Source: an uncultured Lachnospiraceae bacterium | Lineage (GTDB): Bacteria; Bacillota; Clostridia; Lachnospirales; Lachnospiraceae | Assembly (NCBI GenBank): GCA_910580195.1 | Contig: CAJTWA010000074.1 | Location: 1-9,281 of the forward strand | Length of the DNA stretch: 9,281 nt | Direction of reading: 5' to 3' | Part shown: piece by piece, positions 7,501 to 9,281 of the stretch | Numbering within the stretch: position 1 is the stretch's first letter | Layout of the letters: each line of letters begins with the position of its first letter | Notes under the pieces: model-generated | What the model was told of the DNA's origin: nothing | Database searches by the model: none | Seen by the model: only the letters and a program-made list of their open reading frames with translations | Program-made: the position numbers and the translations under genes

Positions 7501-9281
7501 CACCGCAGGGGCAAAGAACCGCTACGTTGACAGCCAGATATCCAACATCACGAAGAACGCATCTACTTATAAGTCAGCGTATAACACCGCAAAGAAGGAC
7601 TTTTCCAACGCGAAGAAAAAAATAGAAGGGAACAAAAGCAAGAATAAGACTGTAAAGGAAATCAAGTCCAAATACGTAAACAAGAACATCCTGATACCAG
7701 CATCCTACATCGAAAAGGCATATGCAGTATCCAACAGCTTCGGCCTTGCATGTTCCAATTACAACGAGGCACTAAGCGCAATGGAAACTGCAAAGGAAAC
7801 ATCCGCGTTATATGAACAGACTGCAAGGACAGAAAAGGCAGCCCTTGCATTGGAGAAAATGTCCAATATCGACACCGAGTATTCCCACAAGGAAAGCGAA
7901 TACACACAACGCGCCGCACGGATAAACAACGCAATGGACATCATACAGGCAAAAGGCTACCAGACCAGCAAGAAATACTATGAAGGCCTTTTGCAGAATG
8001 AGGAAGGCACAGGCAAGGTATTAAACAGCAAACTTGCAGAGCTCACCAAGTCGCTGGAAGAATCTGTTGGCAACGGCACTGTCACCAAGTTTTCGGATGA
8101 ATGGTACGAGGCGCAGGGCAGGATCAATGATGTGAAAAATGCAATTGATGAGGCCGCGGTTTCCATGGCAGAGTTTAAAAGCCAGATACGCCAGATAGAA
8201 TGGGACAACTTCGACTACTTGCAGAACCGTGTAAAAGACGTTGCGTCAGAACTAAGCTTCATGGTAAATGAGATGTCGAGGGAAGGCGTTGCAGACGACA
8301 AAATAGGGTGGCTGACTAAAGAAGGGAAATCCACGGCATGGCTCCACGCAAACAGCTATGAACTATACCGGAAACATGCATCTGACTATAAAAAAGCAGT
8401 TGAGGAATTAAACAGGGAACTTGCAGACGACCCATACAACAGGACGCTCCTAGACAGGCGGCAGGAACTGGTAAAATCATACCAGGACGCAGTGGAGGGC
8501 GCACAGGATGAAAAATATGCCGTCATAGACTTATACGAACAGGGCTACAACGCACTCTCCAACAAGCTGAAAACCTTAATCAGCGAATATGGGGAATTAC
8601 TGGACACCCAGAAGGACGCATTTGAATATTCAGACACCATAGCAGACAAAACCAAGGAAATAGCCGCCCTCCGGAAACAGGTGGAGGCCTATGCGGGCGA
8701 CATGTCCGAGGAAACAAGGGCAAAGGTGCAGGGGATAAAGGTGTCACTGGAAGAAGCAGAGAAAAACTTGCAGGAAACCCAGTATGACAGGTACATTTCC
8801 GACACCAAAAACATGCTCTCCGACTTGCAGGGGGATTTTGACGAAGCAATACAGTCCATCATAGATTCACTGTCCGAAAACTTCGGGGAGCTTTTATCGG
8901 GCATCAGCCAGACAGCAGGGGATTCCGTACAGGAAATCACAGCCCACATGTCAGGGATTGGGTACACCCCGACAGACGAGTTCCGCTCATTATTGGATGG
9001 ATCCAGCATCACAAGTTCCGTGTCCGCAATGCTCACAGGCCTGAACGACTACCATGCAAAGATGGAAATTTATGCAGACAGGATAGCAACCGGGATGGGG
9101 ATATTAGGTGGCATTGCAGGGAATACAGGTACAAATTCTGCACAAGGCGGGAATACAGGCACAGCAGGGAATAACAGCAGTACAGGCACTACTGCAAGCG
9201 GCAACACAGGCAGCACAACAGGGGTGAAAGGCGGGAAACAGGGGCTTACCGCCGTAGATGCCGGGGCACTGAAACCTGTAG
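1520..9281 (+). CDS. Giant phage tail tape measure protein (3' end outside window)
   Basis: The frame is open from TTG 1520 to the window end: 2587 residues and no stop. It sets tail length and fills the tail tube of a long-tailed phage, and helps pass DNA into the host. Residues 1-205 are charged and helical; 208-226 are hydrophobic. Residues 246-543 match the TP901-type tape measure core (PhageMin_Tail), with runs such as MARSGYEMM, IADATRVSASFAANAG, SGSEMGRSFRSII and SDIGGKYHANALSALLSR. A hydrophobic helix follows at 691-719, then coiled-coil regions, a Gly/Ser/Lys linker (1387-1414), FDFIETAISRVEKAI from 1423, three degenerate repeats (about 1686-2125), a helical block from EWDNFDYLQ (2227) to YDRYISD (about 2428), and a Gly/Asn/Thr/Ser linker from 2535. 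The size far exceeds lambda gpH (853 residues). The TTG start is chosen from AAGGAGG at 1502-1508; ATG 1490 would add ten residues. The family call is secure; exact start and C-terminal extent are not. Confidence 0.93.
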   Translation, partial: MSNGTNEFVLDLLALLDQQKSKTQINAQIKELEKGIRKLRLVGILAKGDTKNEANQTIRQMEGNLRQIKIQAKMDSRQLNREINSALRNVSARDIQLNISSNSERLGVQVRRAVSEAREFVSRNPISVNIDLKKEKLLNQLTAFTNKHTKINESSYWLGEAERLRNVIGSITNRDELRNATDQLQVFTTGVRATGYAAVSTTDKIKGMLGNVVKISNAFGLAFMAVNKFRQSLNTLKTNDTILTEISKTSEMTAQQLRELGDEAFKVASKFGQVSGNYLLAVQEMARSGYEMMSKELGQVSLLAQSAGDMTAEMANNYLLATDAAYKYGGSVDKLTAALDGANYISNKNSASLTDIADATRVSASFAANAGVAIDELTAAEAAMVAATKRSGSEMGRSFRSIILNLQQISGEFDGEVIDEEQLKKVEDRCHSLGVELEYIKDGVATLRNPMEILKDLAEVYNSLPDNSAEKQGLISDIGGKYHANALSALLSRWDLYEKMVGEFSQGTGSALEEANKTADSWEGRLNSLSNSFDSFVASITNKDVIKGGVSFLDNAIQSFEKLSDTIGAIPVILTTFQAGMTTLNKNYGITQLYNKDTHKIDLQGNFMGIDITAFKIQQKHFRDAEVAIGSWNNSLVDGTADINAFNNATVQNNEQLKAYLQTTSVEAPASLAGYRSYLASCGVSTDALRLKTVLLNSALTLGLSLGIQAFATAVSSFIRVSGDVAQKADEVSNSFTSAKTDIDGYKSKVEELQAVLNDSSSSISDVTEARKSLMSIQDELIEKYGAEKGAIDLITEGINGQADAFDKLAEKQWQEAKNEFNGGGLANNAANFINGYSDNIDRMLDEYGNYKVKLDLSVATTGLSPEEAEGLKELFESNGMEVTYGMKGTYSNNPFVELSGNATEMHEKLLELQEMFSDENPLSTDNFRNYLTGLANSAKEVSGQYKDMYDNYTLYKGIAGNEGYASAFGNIKDAYQKYQGAKVSGNEQEIAEAAESYAKIVSDASAKALENGNEGVAGYFKSMYPELQSMVEQWEFKTKIIPDFDISGLQGKTEGGILKMLQTEGLQEGESVFNSIIDKAKEYGIITSDNADGIQEVLGLLTEWKILQKDISETEAPEPPSYKDSLDGVQNVAGNLHTLMEVYDDVQDGKEFDWSSILNNDDFEEVFSSAGKVYDDFIETVTKNPDNITACQDAFDKLATSLIDSSGIWDNLTAETEKATVAMLEENGVVNAAELVASRLAIQEEWLALTKNNASLAGRELSDVTWEEIGALLSEGDASDTTSGYLAALAISKMDVNSITIDTTDDVNQIIAIANAAGTSTSYIQALANALLNFKSMQFDTSTLGGKAADAARDVAVNAFENGLKSTLSSQLEGAKLDASKFYAKSGGTGGSGKSGKSGKSGSGKSGSGSKGKEEKESIEVFDFIETAISRVEKAIDRLKTKAGETFRSFTKRGREYKGAISEITKEIDIQRKGYDKYIARANSIGLEGAWAAQVRDGSINIADVADDGLKERIKNYKEWYEKALQCQEKLEELQKTQKELAREKIELLITKYGKLLSKLESSSKRIQGVMDLKETWGFSASTKDYSKLNKNAQSQISNIIKQNKKLKELQKTVTRGSEAWHEYNERINSNNGSIQDLTKTMAENAVASASLAGQNAEAKNSAKDTADEKTDTKLSTASTASRKNSLISSKAKNIDARQKNLQAAYAKTSRSRASYGDKILKSSKKGVSKKNRKLFTQAIAKVKSGKLIPTSVTNGIVDAMKTARGKEYKELDTLLSYCNYYNANKNAEEENRLNLEMYALTAQEGKKSLRQEQLSNSLEANQSKAERSTVSNAETTSAKNHNINTQTRQSKADRDAQTKARKTASKDRKTAAGKAKFYTGKAYKKLKNKKLKNRLKKAASAIKSGKKISNDALKAVKEYCEKYLKGDLTYYYSCEAYNEAVENELSAKESETLAKAQYYADSLQAKQEKASNTVSGRETENGLHAATSKNQTTAGAKNRYVDSQISNITKNASTYKSAYNTAKKDFSNAKKKIEGNKSKNKTVKEIKSKYVNKNILIPASYIEKAYAVSNSFGLACSNYNEALSAMETAKETSALYEQTARTEKAALALEKMSNIDTEYSHKESEYTQRAARINNAMDIIQAKGYQTSKKYYEGLLQNEEGTGKVLNSKLAELTKSLEESVGNGTVTKFSDEWYEAQGRINDVKNAIDEAAVSMAEFKSQIRQIEWDNFDYLQNRVKDVASELSFMVNEMSREGVADDKIGWLTKEGKSTAWLHANSYELYRKHASDYKKAVEELNRELADDPYNRTLLDRRQELVKSYQDAVEGAQDEKYAVIDLYEQGYNALSNKLKTLISEYGELLDTQKDAFEYSDTIADKTKEIAALRKQVEAYAGDMSEETRAKVQGIKVSLEEAEKNLQETQYDRYISDTKNMLSDLQGDFDEAIQSIIDSLSENFGELLSGISQTAGDSVQEITAHMSGIGYTPTDEFRSLLDGSSITSSVSAMLTGLNDYHAKMEIYADRIATGMGILGGIAGNTGTNSAQGGNTGTAGNNSSTGTTASGNTGSTTGVKGGKQGLTAVDAGALKPV
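5678..5761 (+). other. Gly/Ser/Lys linker inside the tape measure protein
   Basis: Residues 1387-1414 consist almost only of Gly, Ser and Lys, built from GK and GS units (SGKSGKSGK and so on). The DNA shows imperfect 9-base repeats of the type GGGAAATCC, GGGAAGTCA and GGGAAATCA, suggesting growth by slippage. It separates the N-terminal core half from the repeat-bearing C-terminal half, and likely acts as a flexible, positively charged hinge. Similar Gly/Ser linkers at this place are known to me from related prophage proteins. Confidence 0.85.
6575..7894 (+). repeat. Three degenerate repeats of about 135-155 residues in the tape measure protein
   Basis: Approximate units are residues 1686-1841, 1842-1991 and 1992-2125. 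Each begins with a polar, Lys-rich helix and then has a basic segment with an anchor: KSGKLIP (1745-1751), KSGKKIS (1905-1911) and NKNILIP (2054-2060). A Tyr-rich stretch with a YN pair follows (CNYYN ending 1784, CEAYN ending 1940, CSNYN ending 2082), and the unit ends with a Glu/Ala/Lys helix. A YN at 1625-1626 (WHEYN) suggests an older partial unit ahead. Spacing of the YN mark is 158, 156 and 142 residues. Identity between units is low, so this is old duplication visible at protein level, not at DNA level. Confidence 0.7.
9119..9240 (+). other. Gly/Asn/Thr/Ser low-complexity linker near the window end
   Basis: From residue 2535 (NTGTNSAQGG) to about 2573 the protein is nearly all Gly, Asn, Thr, Ser and Ala. 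GGGAATACAGG occurs at 9119-9129 and again at 9149-9159, a 30-base (10-codon) period, so the stretch seems to have grown by short tandem duplication. Linkers of this kind usually join domains, so a further domain (for example a peptidoglycan hydrolase or another helical segment) may lie beyond the window; that is inference. Confidence 0.75.

Noticed and set aside
7383..7625. Plus-strand frame of 80 codons
   Set aside because: It lies out of frame inside the repeat region of the tape measure gene and is an Arg/Thr-rich shadow.
1570..9036. Many minus-strand reading frames of 60-250 codons (for example 1570-2328 and 2548-3273)
   Set aside because: They lie entirely inside the plus-strand tape measure gene, have no consistent ribosome binding sites or operon layout, and their composition (Ser, Leu, Phe, Cys rich) is what antisense of Ala/Lys/Glu-rich coding DNA gives.
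1..9281. CRISPR array, tRNA, IS element, toxin-antitoxin or defence system
   Set aside because: I saw no regular short repeats with spacers, no cloverleaf, no transposase motifs and no recognisable defence proteins in the window.

Overview
The window looks like part of a temperate phage or prophage of a low-to-moderate GC Gram-positive host, most likely a Clostridia or Lachnospiraceae-type gut Firmicute. The evidence is strong AAGGAGG-type ribosome binding sites, perfect TATAAT boxes, AT-rich intergenic DNA, and a tail tape measure protein whose layout (TP901-type domain, Gly/Ser/Lys linker, FDFIETAI-like motif, long helical C-terminal part) I recall from prophages of that group. The taxonomic assignment is recall and inference, not a search result.

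Layout. Bases 1-333 hold no gene I can name, but contain several inverted repeats, the best a GC-rich hairpin at 231-270. Bases 334-510 encode a 58-residue helix-turn-helix protein. Bases 511-949 are a non-coding, very AT-rich stretch. It has A-tracts phased at about 10 bp (610-691) and two copies of the extended -10 box TGGTATAAT (728-736 and 894-902). Bases 950-1426 encode a 158-residue protein with two zinc-binding CxxC...CxxC sets, followed by an intrinsic terminator at 1460-1486. From 1520 to the window end (9281) a single frame stays open for 2587 codons and has not stopped. This is the phage tail tape measure protein, starting at a TTG. Because it runs off the window, this frame is easily missed, and all long minus-strand ORFs beneath it are shadows.

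How the parts fit. The tape measure protein sets tail length and occupies the tail lumen. Its middle carries about three degenerate tandem repeats of 135-155 residues, a plausible way such proteins grow. The zinc-ribbon gene has its own promoter and terminator and is more AT-rich than the tape measure gene, so it looks like a moron-type cassette inserted into the tail operon. The usual tail assembly chaperone genes are not directly upstream of the tape measure gene in this window. I see no tRNA, rRNA, CRISPR array, IS element or defence system, and no convincing new system. The points of interest are the size and repeat structure of the tape measure protein and the cassette and regulatory DNA in front of it.
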